DNA of 64,000 bases from Neorhizobium lilium (lineage in GTDB: Bacteria; Pseudomonadota; Alphaproteobacteria; Rhizobiales; Rhizobiaceae), in assembly GCF_004053875.1 (NCBI RefSeq), contig NZ_SBIP01000002.1:434001-498000 (forward strand), written 5' to 3'. Shown piece by piece: positions 18,171-27,449 of this stretch (positions are counted from its first letter, which is position 1; every line of letters starts with the position of its first letter). The notes beneath the pieces are model-generated. The model did not search any database. It was not told the DNA's origin and was given only the letters and a program-made list of their open reading frames with translations. The translations under genes were made by a program, and so were the position numbers.

Positions 18171-18439
18171 GGAGAGCCTTTACCGGTCGTGGCGTCGTCG
18201 CCATCCACCACCTCGGCTTCGGGACGATCACCGCCATCGCTGTATTCCGTATGCCAGGCGCCCTTGGCATCCTGCCAGCTGATCTCTTCCGGGTCTCCCC
18301 CGACTTGCTGCTCGGCAGCAACGATCCGGGCAGCCTGCAAAGCATCCTGATGCGTAGGGAAAGTTTCAGAGAACACGTCGCCCAGACGATAGGCCCACCC
18401 GCCGTCATGCGGCACGACTTTGTAAACAACCTTGGTCAT
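18155..18439 (-). CDS. DUF2188 domain protein
   Basis: The 94-residue protein has VVYKVVPHDGGWAYRLGDVF and FPTHQDALQAARIVAAEQ, the pattern of DUF2188: short proteins with a 'V-P-GGW-V' start and a helix marking heavy residue use of ADAxxxAxxxA. The C-terminal 20 residues are acidic and disordered. The ATG at 18439 has a strong AGGAGGAAC site, so the longer frame to 18571 is rejected. Function unknown; rhizobial relatives are often in the general stress response. A GGAAC/CGTT pair upstream (18529-18503, minus strand) is one base too widely spaced for a good EcfG promoter. Confidence 0.8.
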   Translation of the reverse strand: MTKVVYKVVPHDGGWAYRLGDVFSETFPTHQDALQAARIVAAEQQVGGDPEEISWQDAKGAWHTEYSDGGDRPEAEVVDGDDATTGKGSPQARA

Positions 18440-18651
18440 AGTTCCTCCTAATGTTTTTGGCCCAGCTCGATCTTGTTGATCCACCGGCGGCAGCGGGATG
18501 GGAACGCGGGAAGACCGACGTGCGGTTCCCACCACCTGTGAAATAATGTCATCAAAGCCGGATTTACACAAATGTCGGAATTGCGTCCACGGCTTGCTTG
18601 ATGCATGCGGTTGCCGCGTTAGATCAGATCGAACCGAAAGAGGAGCCGCCA

Positions 18652-19755
18652 GTGCGTCTGTCGTCGTTGATCAAGCAGGAAGCGTTCCTCATCGTGGCCT
18701 TGGGCACGGTACTGGCAGGTTACCTCTTCGAGCACAGCATTGTCGAAGGCGGGCGGACGATTGCCCTCGTCGGAGCTGTTGCCTTTATCGGCGTCATTAT
18801 CCTTGCTTCCACCCGGGTCGCGCATCACGCTGAAATCCTGGCGCACAAGGTCGGCGACCCCTACGGCACAATGATCCTCACTCTATCCGCCGTAGCGGTG
18901 GAGGTGCTGATCCTAGCCATCATGATGGGCAGCACCTCCTCGCCGACCCTTGTTCGCGACACGATCTATTCCGCTGTCATGCTGGACATCAACGGCATCC
19001 TCGGGCTGGCCGCCTTGCTGGGCGGTCTCAGGCACGGCGAGCAGCCCTATAATGACGATTCCAGCCGCACCTATAGCGTCATGATCCTGACCGCCATGGG
19101 CATATCCATGGTCGTGCCTGAATTCATTCCGCAAGACCGCTGGCACTACTACTCCGCCTATACGATCATAGCCATGATCGCGCTCTACGGCGTGTTCCTC
19201 AAAATGCAGGTCGGGCCGCACAGCTATTTCTTCAGCTATACCTATCCACGCGCAAAAACGCCCGGCGCTGCGCCGAGACCGGAACAGGATGGGGAGCAGG
19301 AATCGGCAAAGCTCTCCATCGCAGTCATTCTTGTCGGTGTCCTCATCATCGGCTTCCTCGCCGAGTTTATGTCCGCCTTCATGAACACGGGTTTGGAAGG
19401 CACCAACGCCCCGCCTGCCCTCATGGCCGTGGTCGTCGCCGCCATCTCCGCGGCGCCGGAAATCCTGACGGCCATGCGTGCCGCGCTTCGCAACCGAATG
19501 CAATCGGTCGTCAACATCGCCATGGGGGCTTCGCTCTCGACCGTCATTCTCACGGTCCCTGTCATGGAAGGCATAGCCCTTTACACCGGCCAGCCCTTCG
19601 TGATGGCGATGAGCCCGGTCCAGACCGTGATGGTCGGCATTACCCTGATCGCGGCTGCTATCAACCTCAATGACGGGCAGACCAACGCCATCGAGGGTAT
19701 GACCCATTTCGTGCTGTTCGCGACCTTCATCATGCTGACGGCCATCGGCCTTTAG
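18652..19755 (+). CDS. chaA: Calcium/proton antiporter, ChaA/CaCA family
   Basis: An integral membrane protein of about 367 residues with ten or so hydrophobic segments. It shows the two cation-exchanger repeats: LTLSAVAVEVLILAIMM with the conserved acidic residue in the first half and AAISAAPEILTAMRAALRN in the second. It exports Ca2+ (and Na+/K+) in exchange for H+ at the inner membrane. The frame opens at 18598/18601, but GTG at 18652 has GAGGAG 6 bases upstream and removes a 18-residue hydrophilic leader, so I use it; the ATG at 18601 remains possible. Its stop codon lies inside the left arm of the repeat element that follows. Confidence 0.88.
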   Translation: MRLSSLIKQEAFLIVALGTVLAGYLFEHSIVEGGRTIALVGAVAFIGVIILASTRVAHHAEILAHKVGDPYGTMILTLSAVAVEVLILAIMMGSTSSPTLVRDTIYSAVMLDINGILGLAALLGGLRHGEQPYNDDSSRTYSVMILTAMGISMVVPEFIPQDRWHYYSAYTIIAMIALYGVFLKMQVGPHSYFFSYTYPRAKTPGAAPRPEQDGEQESAKLSIAVILVGVLIIGFLAEFMSAFMNTGLEGTNAPPALMAVVVAAISAAPEILTAMRAALRNRMQSVVNIAMGASLSTVILTVPVMEGIALYTGQPFVMAMSPVQTVMVGITLIAAAINLNDGQTNAIEGMTHFVLFATFIMLTAIGL

Positions 19756-20027
19756 ATCGGTTCAGGGTTAAATGGAAACAGTTCTGTTGGCTCAAGCGGG
19801 AGCAGATGCGAGGAGAGCGGCGCCGTGTCGTAGCCGTCGCATACGGCCAAGCCGCTCGACATGGCATATGACCCGCTTGAGCCAACCCGAAGGGCCGGGT
19901 GCTTTTCCGCCATTATCTTCGGCTTTCGTCTCGGCCGTACCGGGAGGTATACCCTTCGCCAAAAGCCTTGATCCTGACGGAAAATCCCTCCGGCAGAACG
20001 ATTCCATTTAGCCCTGAACCGCTCTAA
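19752..20027. repeat. Nested inverted-repeat element (rhizobial intergenic mosaic-type repeat or MITE)
   Basis: A 276-bp segment with long outer arms: CGGTTCAGGGTTAAATGGAA (19758-19777) and TTCCATTTAGCCCTGAACCG (20001-20021) match with one difference, and pairing extends to TTAGA/TCTAA outside and GTTCTG/CAGAAC inside, about 34 bp in all. Inside lies a second perfect dyad, TTGGCTCAAGCGGG (19787-19800) with CCCGCTTGAGCCAA (19872-19885). The left arm covers the chaA stop codon (TAG, 19753-19755). No transposase or other gene is in it. It could form a large hairpin at the end of chaA mRNA. Confidence 0.7.
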
Positions 20028-20091
20028 TGGAATGCGGCCAACGCCTTGAGAGGTCCGGCTGATTCATTTTCTGAGAATCCGCTTCGGTGAC

Positions 20092-20117
20092 GGAACACAT
20101 GAATCCGCTCGGGGTTT
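20092..20117 (+). promoter_or_regulatory. Candidate general-stress (EcfG/RpoE2) promoter of the DUF3597 gene
   Basis: GGAAC (20092-20096) is followed after 18 bases by TT (20115-20116), in line with the S. meliloti RpoE2 pattern GGAAC-N18/19-TT. The -10 reads GGTT rather than the preferred CGTT. Start of the gene is about 36 bp downstream. Confidence 0.4.
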
Positions 20118-20152
20118 CCCTCTCGTCACGTCAACAAGAAGAGGAAACCGCA

Positions 20153-20596
20153 ATGGGTATTTTTGACAAAATCAAGCAAGCCATCTTCGGCCATGAAGCG
20201 CATGCGGCACCCGTGTCGGAAACGGCAGCAGCCGGGTCTGCAGTGCCCCATACATCGACATCGGCACCCCTGAGCCCGGCCTCCACACAGGCCTCGCCGT
20301 CTGCTTCGGCGCCGACGGCCACTCCTTCGTCATCGGGTCCGGTCGACATCGAACCTATCCTCGACGCCGCAGTGAAGAAGAAGGGGCAGCATCTCGACTG
20401 GCGCAAGTCGATCGTAGACCTCATGAAGGCCCTCGATCTGGACTCCAGCCTGGAGGCTCGTAAGGAGCTAGCCCAAGAGTTGCACTACACCGGCAGCACC
20501 GATGACTCCGCCACGATGAATGTCTGGCTGCATAAGGCGCTGATGAAGAAGCTCGCCGAAAACGGCGGCAAGGTCCCGGCCGATCTGGCCGACTGA
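20153..20596 (+). CDS. DUF3597 domain protein
   Basis: The 147-residue protein has an N-terminal GIFDKIKQAIFGHEA, then a low-complexity Ala/Ser/Pro/Thr linker (about residues 20-65), then the conserved C-terminal DUF3597 domain (VDIEPILDAAVKKKGQHLDW, WRKSIVDLMKALDLDSSLEA, MNVWLHKALMKKLAENGG). LysM-like or envelope-related roles have been suggested for the family, but no function is established. The ATG at 20153 has AGAGGA upstream, so the longer frame from 20087 is rejected. No signal peptide is visible. Confidence 0.85.
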   Translation: MGIFDKIKQAIFGHEAHAAPVSETAAAGSAVPHTSTSAPLSPASTQASPSASAPTATPSSSGPVDIEPILDAAVKKKGQHLDWRKSIVDLMKALDLDSSLEARKELAQELHYTGSTDDSATMNVWLHKALMKKLAENGGKVPADLAD

Positions 20597-20777
20597 TCGT
20601 CACATCACGCAATTGCGGAGGGCTCGCCTGCTCGGGCGGGCCTTCCTGTATTCGGTAAAGTAAACTTGAATGCTTCGTGTGCGAGTGTTTGGGCTCGCCA
20701 CCCTAGATGGAGACTATTGGCCCGACCGACTTCGTGCATTCAGTTGGGCCGTAGCAACGCTTATCTAGGAGTCCCCG

Positions 20778-22040
20778 ATGAAGAGCCTCACCCTTCTCCT
20801 CACCGCCTCGCTCATGAGCGCGTCGTTTCTTTCATCCCCTGCGCATTCTCAGATGGAAAGCGCACCCGTCGCTACCGGCGCGGAAGGCGCTTCGTCCGGC
20901 AAGCCGGCCGAAACCCAGGCGCCGAACGCCCGCAACCAGAAGCCCGCATTCACCGGTCAAACGCGCGCACCGCAGCCGGCGAACATGCCGGCGATACGCA
21001 CCGACGTGGTCGCCGATAACCTTCCGCATCTTTGGTCGATGGAGTTTCTGCCCGACGGGCGCATGCTCGTGACCGCCAAGGCGGGCGCCATGCACATCAT
21101 CTCCAAGGATGGCAAACCCGGACCCGCGATCGAAGGCGTACCGGGCGTGCTATCGGCCGGACAGGGCGGGCTCCTCGATGTCGCATTGGCTCCCGATCAT
21201 GCGCAGACGGGAATGGTCTTCTTTTCCTTCTCCGAAGCCCGCGACGGCGGAAACGGTACGTCTGTCGCCTCCGCGAAGTTGGTGGCCGATGGCGCAGGCG
21301 GCGGGAAGCTTCAGGATCTTAAAATCATCTTCCGCCAGATGCCGAGCTATGACGGCAACAAGCATTTTGGCTCCCGACTTGTTTTCGGCCCTGACAAGGA
21401 ACTCTATGTCACGGTCGGCGAACGCTCCGATCCGCAGCCGCGCGTCCAGGCACAGGACCTGAAGAGCGGTCTCGGCAAGACTTTTCGCATAGACGTCAAC
21501 GGCAAGCCTCTCCCCGGAAACCCTTTTGCCGGACGGGAGGGCGCAAGGCCTGAGATCTGGTCCTATGGCCACCGCAATCTTCAGGCGGCGGCGCTCGATG
21601 GCCAGGGACGGCTGTGGACCGTGGAGCACGGACCTCGCGGTGGAGACGAGTTGAATCGTCCGGAAGCCGGCAAGAACTACGGTTGGCCGGAAGTCACATA
21701 CGGCATCGACTATTCCGGCAAGCCGATCGGCAAAGGCATCACGGCGATGAAGGAAACGGAGCAGCCCGTCTATTTCTGGGATCCGGTCATCGCTCCATCG
21801 GGAATGGCCTACTATGATGGCGACGCGATACCCGAATGGAAGAACAGCTTCCTGGTCGGCGGCCTCGTCAGCCAAGGCGTCGTCGTCCTGCATACGGACG
21901 GAGACCGGGTTACTCACGAGGAACGCGTGCCGCTGCAAGCCCGCATCCGAGACGTCAAGGTCGGGCCGGACGGTGCTGTTTATGCAGTGACGGAAAGCCG
22001 CGGCGGGGCATCCAGCATTATTCGCCTGACAAAGGCCTAA
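20778..22040 (+). CDS. PQQ-dependent aldose-type sugar dehydrogenase (YliI-like), periplasmic
   Basis: A 420-residue exported protein. Residues 1-25 are a Sec signal peptide (MKSLTLLLTASLMSASFLSS, cleavage after AHS); residues ~25-70 are an Ala/Pro-rich spacer; the rest is a six-bladed beta-propeller of the soluble glucose dehydrogenase family, with LWSMEFLPDGRMLVTAKAG, GGLLDVALAPDH, KHFGSRLVFGPDKELYVTVG and TVEHGPRGGDELNRPEAGKN. The HxGSRLxF and GPRGGDE segments carry the PQQ and calcium ligands in E. coli YliI. TAGGAG precedes the ATG. It stands alone; PQQ synthesis genes are not in the window. Confidence 0.88.
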   Translation: MKSLTLLLTASLMSASFLSSPAHSQMESAPVATGAEGASSGKPAETQAPNARNQKPAFTGQTRAPQPANMPAIRTDVVADNLPHLWSMEFLPDGRMLVTAKAGAMHIISKDGKPGPAIEGVPGVLSAGQGGLLDVALAPDHAQTGMVFFSFSEARDGGNGTSVASAKLVADGAGGGKLQDLKIIFRQMPSYDGNKHFGSRLVFGPDKELYVTVGERSDPQPRVQAQDLKSGLGKTFRIDVNGKPLPGNPFAGREGARPEIWSYGHRNLQAAALDGQGRLWTVEHGPRGGDELNRPEAGKNYGWPEVTYGIDYSGKPIGKGITAMKETEQPVYFWDPVIAPSGMAYYDGDAIPEWKNSFLVGGLVSQGVVVLHTDGDRVTHEERVPLQARIRDVKVGPDGAVYAVTESRGGASSIIRLTKA

Positions 22041-22076
22041 GGCGCGGTTGGGCGGCGTCCTCAAGCGCCGCCTTGC

Positions 22077-22463
22077 CTAAAGTCTGAATGCCAGCGGATG
22101 ATCGACCAGCGCCCGATCGACCGTCACCAGCTGCAGCCCTTCGACGTGGCACTGCGCCAGCAACAGCCGGTCGAAAGGATCGCGCGTGGGCGGCTCCGGC
22201 TTGATAACCGTAGTGACGTGTGAGACTTCAATGCTCAAGGTTATCAGCCCCGTCCGTTCCAGTGCGCTCTGCATCGCAGCTAGGTCCATTCCCGGATCAA
22301 GCTTTCCCAACCTCGACTTGATTGCAATTTCCCAGAGGCTGGCGACGCTTGCGAAGCCGGAGAAATCTTCAGAAACGACGAGTTTGGCCGCCTCGGGGAA
22401 GCGTATATGGATGTCGTTGCGGAGAACTGCGATAATCATGTGCGTGTCGAGCAGGCACCGCAT
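22077..22463 (-). CDS. vapC: PIN-domain toxin of a VapBC-type module
   Basis: A 128-residue PIN-domain RNase with the four acidic positions in order: CLLDTHMII (first Asp), SLWEIAIKSRLGKL (Glu), RDPFDRLLLAQC (Asp/Asp) and VTVDRAL (last Asp). The 'LLDTH...WEI.IK...DPFDRLL' form is the common Phd/PIN subtype. It starts 2 bp after the antitoxin stop. When free it would cleave RNA; the antitoxin C-terminus should block the active site. Confidence 0.93.
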   Translation of the reverse strand: MRCLLDTHMIIAVLRNDIHIRFPEAAKLVVSEDFSGFASVASLWEIAIKSRLGKLDPGMDLAAMQSALERTGLITLSIEVSHVTTVIKPEPPTRDPFDRLLLAQCHVEGLQLVTVDRALVDHPLAFRL

Positions 22464-22465
22464 GA

Positions 22466-22741
22466 CTAGGGCAACGGCCGTAGCAGGAAGTCTTCAGGCA
22501 ACGGATCGTCAAAGTCGTCCGAAATATAAGGGACAGGATCTGTGATGCCTCTTGAACGCAGATAAGCCTGTCCAGCTTCAAGGTCGAGTCCACCCTCTTT
22601 CTTGGAAGAGGCACCCCCACGCGGCACGAGATCGAACACCGGCTTGCCGTCGCGGGTCACGGTCACGGTTTCACCCTGCTCCACATCATGAGCCAGTTCA
22701 TCGAAGCGGTTCTGAACATCGCGGATGGAAACGGTCTTCAT
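22466..22741 (-). CDS. vapB: Phd/YefM-family antitoxin (VapB partner)
   Basis: A 91-residue antitoxin: KTVSIRDVQNRFDELAHDVE and GETVTVTRDGKPVFDLVPR form the DNA-binding Phd/YefM fold, followed by an acidic tail ending DFDDPLPEDFLLRPLP that should bind the toxin. It has no Shine-Dalgarno sequence; its ATG falls where the promoter should start transcription, so the mRNA is probably leaderless. Promoter and toxin gene lie on either side, forming a complete operon. Confidence 0.92.
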   Translation of the reverse strand: MKTVSIRDVQNRFDELAHDVEQGETVTVTRDGKPVFDLVPRGGASSKKEGGLDLEAGQAYLRSRGITDPVPYISDDFDDPLPEDFLLRPLP

Positions 22742-22747
22742 GACGCC

Positions 22748-22776
22748 AATGTAGGCGCGGCTCCGTTCACGGTCAA
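22748..22776 (-). promoter_or_regulatory. Promoter of the vapBC operon placing the transcription start at the ATG
   Basis: On the minus strand TTGACC (22776-22771), a 17-base spacer and TACATT (22753-22748) form a good sigma-70 promoter. Six bases separate the -10 from the antitoxin ATG (22741), so transcription should begin at or within one base of it. Confidence 0.6.
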
Positions 22777-22789
22777 CGAGTACGAAAGC

Positions 22790-22822
22790 GAAAGGGCCCG
22801 CCTTGCGGCGAGCCCTTCACGA
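22790..22822 (-). terminator. Probable terminator of the aspartate aminotransferase gene
   Basis: Minus strand GAAGGGCTCGCCGC-aa-GGCGGGCCCTTTC forms a GC-rich stem with TTTCGCTTTC after it. The T-run is interrupted, so strength is moderate. Confidence 0.5.
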
Positions 22823-22842
22823 TCGGGGATGAACCGAAGACC

Positions 22843-24544
<1,702 letters not shown>

Positions 24545-24729
24545 TATAATGATGCGTTCCGAAGTCGCTAAAACTTCGGGCGGTAGATCTGGGGGCGGAT
24601 CTCAAAACCATTCCTGCAAGTCTCCGCGGTAAACAGGGACCCTTTCTTAAAACTGCCTGCCACCGCCCTTTGGGCAACATCGTGATGCTGTCCGCCGCTG
24701 AACACGGACAGAGAGAAAAGGACCTGCTG
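24545..24729 (+). promoter_or_regulatory. TATAAT promoter and long 5' leader of the cold-shock gene
   Basis: A perfect TATAAT lies at 24545-24550, predicting a start near 24557 and a 5' untranslated region of about 170 nt before the ATG at 24730. Long structured leaders are normal for cspA-type mRNAs, where they act as thermosensors. No convincing -35 is present, which is also common for cold-shock promoters with extended -10 contacts. Confidence 0.5.
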
Positions 24730-24945
24730 ATGGCCGAGACTGGCACTGTAAAATTCTTCAACACGGACAAAGGCTTCGGCTTCATCAAGCCAGATAATGG
24801 CGGCGCCGATATCTTCGTTCATATCTCTGCCGTACAGGCATCTGGCCTGTCCGGATTGACAGAAAATCAGAAGGTGAGCTTCGACACGGAACCCGATCGT
24901 CGCGGAAAAGGCCCCAAGGCCGTAAACCTGCAGATCGCTGGATAA
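24730..24945 (+). CDS. cspA: Cold-shock protein, CspA family
   Basis: A 71-residue single-domain RNA chaperone with RNP1 KGFGFIKP and RNP2 DIFVHIS motifs on the OB fold. The ATG at 24730 has AAAGGAC 7 bases upstream; an earlier in-frame ATG at 24670 would add 20 unrelated residues and is rejected. It is followed at once by a strong terminator, so it is a single-gene unit with its own long leader. Confidence 0.95.
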   Translation: MAETGTVKFFNTDKGFGFIKPDNGGADIFVHISAVQASGLSGLTENQKVSFDTEPDRRGKGPKAVNLQIAG

Positions 24946-24973
24946 GCTTCAAAGCCTATTCTTCGAGTTGAAG

Positions 24974-24998
24974 CCCGGCAGCGATGCCGGGTTTTTTT
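24974..24998 (+). terminator. Intrinsic terminator of cspA
   Basis: CCCGGCA-gcga-TGCCGGG followed by seven T, a textbook rho-independent terminator 29 bp after the cspA stop. Confidence 0.93.
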
Positions 24999-25015
24999 AT
25001 GCGCTGAAAACAGGC

Positions 25016-25663
25016 TCACAGCCCCTTCAGGAACGGGTTGGTGCGGCGCTCGTCTCCGATCCTGCTTCCTGGGCCATGGCCGCAGATGAAGCCGACTTCA
25101 TCCCCGAGAGGCAGAACCTTGTCGCGGATCGAAGCAAGCAGGGTCGCGTGATCGCCGCCAGGCAGGTCGGTCCGGCCGATAGAGCCGTTGAACAGAACGT
25201 CTCCCAAATGCGCGAAGGCCTGGTTGCGGTTAAAGTAGATGACATGGCCGGGGGAATGCCCAGGACAATGGAAGACCTCGAAAACGTGCTCGCCGAAACC
25301 GACCGTATTGCCCTCGTTCAGCCACCGGTCCGGCACGAGGTTGCGCACAGGCATAGACACACCGAACTTCTGGGCCTGGATTTCCAGTTTTTCGAGAAGC
25401 GGCCGGTCGGCCTCATGCGGGCCAATGACCGGAATACCCAATATCTCCCGCAGTTCGTCAGCGCCACCGGCATGGTCGATATGGCCGTGGGTCAGCCAGA
25501 TCTCTGTCAGCGTCAGCTTGTTGTCCGTGATGACTTGGACGATCGTCGGGACGTCGCCGCCCGGATCGACAACCACGCCCTGCTTGGTGTCTTCGTCGAG
25601 AAGGATAGTGCAATTCTGCTGAAAAGGGGTAACGGGAATGATGCCGGCTTGGATCTTGCCCAT
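25016..25663 (-). CDS. MBL-fold metallohydrolase (glyoxalase II-like)
   Basis: A 215-residue metallo-beta-lactamase-fold protein with the metal-binding THGHIDHAGG (HxHxDH), CPGHSPGH, LGDVLFNGSIGRTD (bridging Asp) and ICGHGPGS (last His). The arrangement is that of small glyoxalase II-like hydrolases, which act on thioesters such as S-lactoylglutathione, but the long C-terminal glutathione domain of GloB is absent, so the substrate is open. GAGGACCCT precedes the ATG. Confidence 0.9.
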   Translation of the reverse strand: MGKIQAGIIPVTPFQQNCTILLDEDTKQGVVVDPGGDVPTIVQVITDNKLTLTEIWLTHGHIDHAGGADELREILGIPVIGPHEADRPLLEKLEIQAQKFGVSMPVRNLVPDRWLNEGNTVGFGEHVFEVFHCPGHSPGHVIYFNRNQAFAHLGDVLFNGSIGRTDLPGGDHATLLASIRDKVLPLGDEVGFICGHGPGSRIGDERRTNPFLKGL

Positions 25664-25731
25664 AGGGTCCTCGGCTTAAGCGACGTGTCAGCCGGATATA
25701 GCAATATGGAGCAGGCTTGCCAGCGAAAACT

Positions 25732-25929
25732 TTAGTCGATGGAGGCGACGGACATATATGTGCCCTCGGCCGCGACAGGCGGAGCCAGCGAAACGGTGGC
25801 GAGCAGAAAGACGGAGACCGCAACCTTGAGCGCGATGACGGTGACGAAAACCGGGCGCAGAGGATGGGCGGGAACCGAAGGCGATTTCAGTTCGATGGCG
25901 GGGATGGCGGAATATGTGTGCGCAGTCAT
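25732..25929 (-). CDS. Small single-pass membrane protein, uncharacterised
   Basis: A 65-residue product with one hydrophobic stretch (about residues 27-50, VFVTVIALKVAVSVFLLATV) flanked by a proline-rich N-terminus and a short C-terminal tail ending MSVASID. The ATG at 25929 is preceded by GGAGAG at good spacing, supporting real translation. It could also be read as a signal-anchored or secreted peptide cut after PPVAA. No family is recognised. Confidence 0.6.
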   Translation of the reverse strand: MTAHTYSAIPAIELKSPSVPAHPLRPVFVTVIALKVAVSVFLLATVSLAPPVAAEGTYMSVASID

Positions 25930-26184
25930 TGCAGTCTCTCCAGTGTCTGGTCACGATAATGGACGGCCCGCTTAAAGGTTCCTTGGACTAAATACTGAAA
26001 GGTCCAAGAAACGGCTTATAGGGTTCACGCTTTGATACAGGCGATCAGATCGCGTGACCTCCAGCTCCGCAATAAAAGAAATCCTGTTGATTGTTCAACA
26101 AGTTCGCGCTTTATCACCATCTTCGAGCTAAGCTCTGGACCAGATGTTCTGACGGGCCGAAGGCCGGAGCGAAAGGAAACTGCA

Positions 26185-26721
26185 TTGTCGCCTGCATCGA
26201 CGGGAAAAGCCGTCAAGAAGGTCCAGCCGCCCATGCCGGCGGTTGACGAAGCCCAGATAGACTTCGAGACGATAGAGCTGCTGTTTTTCGCCTACAGGGA
26301 TTTCGTCTCGGATCCGGATGCCATTCTGGCAAGGATAGATATGGGGCGCGCCCATCACCGCGTCGTCTACTTCGTGTGCCGCCAGCCGGGCATGATGGTG
26401 ACGGATCTGCTCGACACGCTCGAAATTACCAAGCAGAGCTTGGCCCGCGTGCTGAAGCAGCTGATAGATCTGGGCTATATCCGGCAGATGGCCGGTGCCA
26501 AGGACCGCAGGCAGCGCAGGCTCTACCCGACCCTGGCCGGTCGCGAACTGGCGCTTGCCCTGTCGGAGCCGCAATCTCGGCGTATCGCTCATGCGATGGA
26601 GGACTTCACGCCTGAGATGCGGCAGACGATCAAGCGGTTCCTGGAGCGAATGCGGGGCCGCGACGAAGCCGTTGCCATTGCTATTGCTGAACATGATTTC
26701 GACGACAGCGGGGATCTTTAG
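26185..26721 (+). CDS. petP: MarR-family regulator, PetP-like
   Basis: A 178-residue winged-helix protein: AHHRVVYFVCRQPGMMVTDL, TLEITKQSLARVLKQLIDLG as recognition helix, and KDRRQRRLYPTLAG as wing. I place the start at the TTG at 26185, which follows AAAGGA at 7 bases; the frame is open to 26032. It ends 1 bp before the response-regulator ATG. The MarR plus OmpR-type pair resembles petP-petR of Rhodobacter capsulatus, where both are needed for cytochrome bc1 expression. The petP symbol rests on this arrangement. Confidence 0.8.
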   Translation: MSPASTGKAVKKVQPPMPAVDEAQIDFETIELLFFAYRDFVSDPDAILARIDMGRAHHRVVYFVCRQPGMMVTDLLDTLEITKQSLARVLKQLIDLGYIRQMAGAKDRRQRRLYPTLAGRELALALSEPQSRRIAHAMEDFTPEMRQTIKRFLERMRGRDEAVAIAIAEHDFDDSGDL

Positions 26722-26722
26722 C

Positions 26723-27421
26723 ATGACATCTGTGCCTCCCTCGGACGATGCCCCTCACCTTCTGGTCGTGGACGACGACACCCGCATCCGCGACCTTCTG
26801 AACCGCTACCTTGTGGAGCAGGGTTTCCGCATCACCGTTGCCGGCGACGCGGCCGAGGCGCGCCGCAAGCTCGACGGCATTCATTTCGACCTGATCATCC
26901 TCGACGTGATGATGCCGGGCGAGTCCGGCATTTCGCTCACCAAGTCGCTCTATCAGAACAAGACAACCCCGGTGATCCTCCTGACGGCGCGGGCGGAAGC
27001 GGAATCGCGCATTGCCGGCCTCGAGGCCGGGGCGGACGATTACCTCTCCAAGCCCTTCGATCCGCGCGAACTTGTCTTGCGCATCAACAACATCCTGCGC
27101 CGCAGCACCTCGCCTGATACACCAAAGATCGAACAGATCATGTTCGGGCCCTTCACCTTCTCCATTCCGCGCAAGGAATTGCGAAAGGCAGCCGAGACGA
27201 TCCGGCTGACCGACCGCGAGCAGGAAATCATGCTGCTTTTTGCGCTGAAGGCCGGCGACACCATTCCGAGACACGAGCTGGTGGGCGACGATGCGGAAGT
27301 GGGCGAACGGACGATAGACGTGCAGATCAACCGGCTTCGGCGTAAGATCGAGGAAGATCCCGCCAATCCCGTCTATCTTCAGACCGTGCGTGGCATAGGA
27401 TACCGCCTGAGCATCGACTGA
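26723..27421 (+). CDS. petR: OmpR-family response regulator, PetR-like
   Basis: A 232-residue two-domain regulator. The receiver domain has the acidic pocket VVDDDTRIRD, the phospho-acceptor D61 in ILDVMMPGESG, the Thr of LLTARAE and the Lys of YLSKPFDPREL. The C-terminal winged helix ends in RRKIEEDPANPVYLQTVRGI, the OmpR DNA-binding signature. The ATG at 26723 follows the MarR stop by 1 bp, so translation is coupled. The kinase gene lies 28 bp downstream. Confidence 0.92.
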   Translation: MTSVPPSDDAPHLLVVDDDTRIRDLLNRYLVEQGFRITVAGDAAEARRKLDGIHFDLIILDVMMPGESGISLTKSLYQNKTTPVILLTARAEAESRIAGLEAGADDYLSKPFDPRELVLRINNILRRSTSPDTPKIEQIMFGPFTFSIPRKELRKAAETIRLTDREQEIMLLFALKAGDTIPRHELVGDDAEVGERTIDVQINRLRRKIEEDPANPVYLQTVRGIGYRLSID

Positions 27422-27449
27422 GCAGGCAAAAGGAAGCACAGGCGGCAGT

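Noticed and set aside
18503..18529. EcfG promoter for the DUF2188 gene (GGAAC...CGTT, minus strand)
   Set aside because: Spacing is 18 bases between the elements instead of 16-17; kept only as a weak remark.
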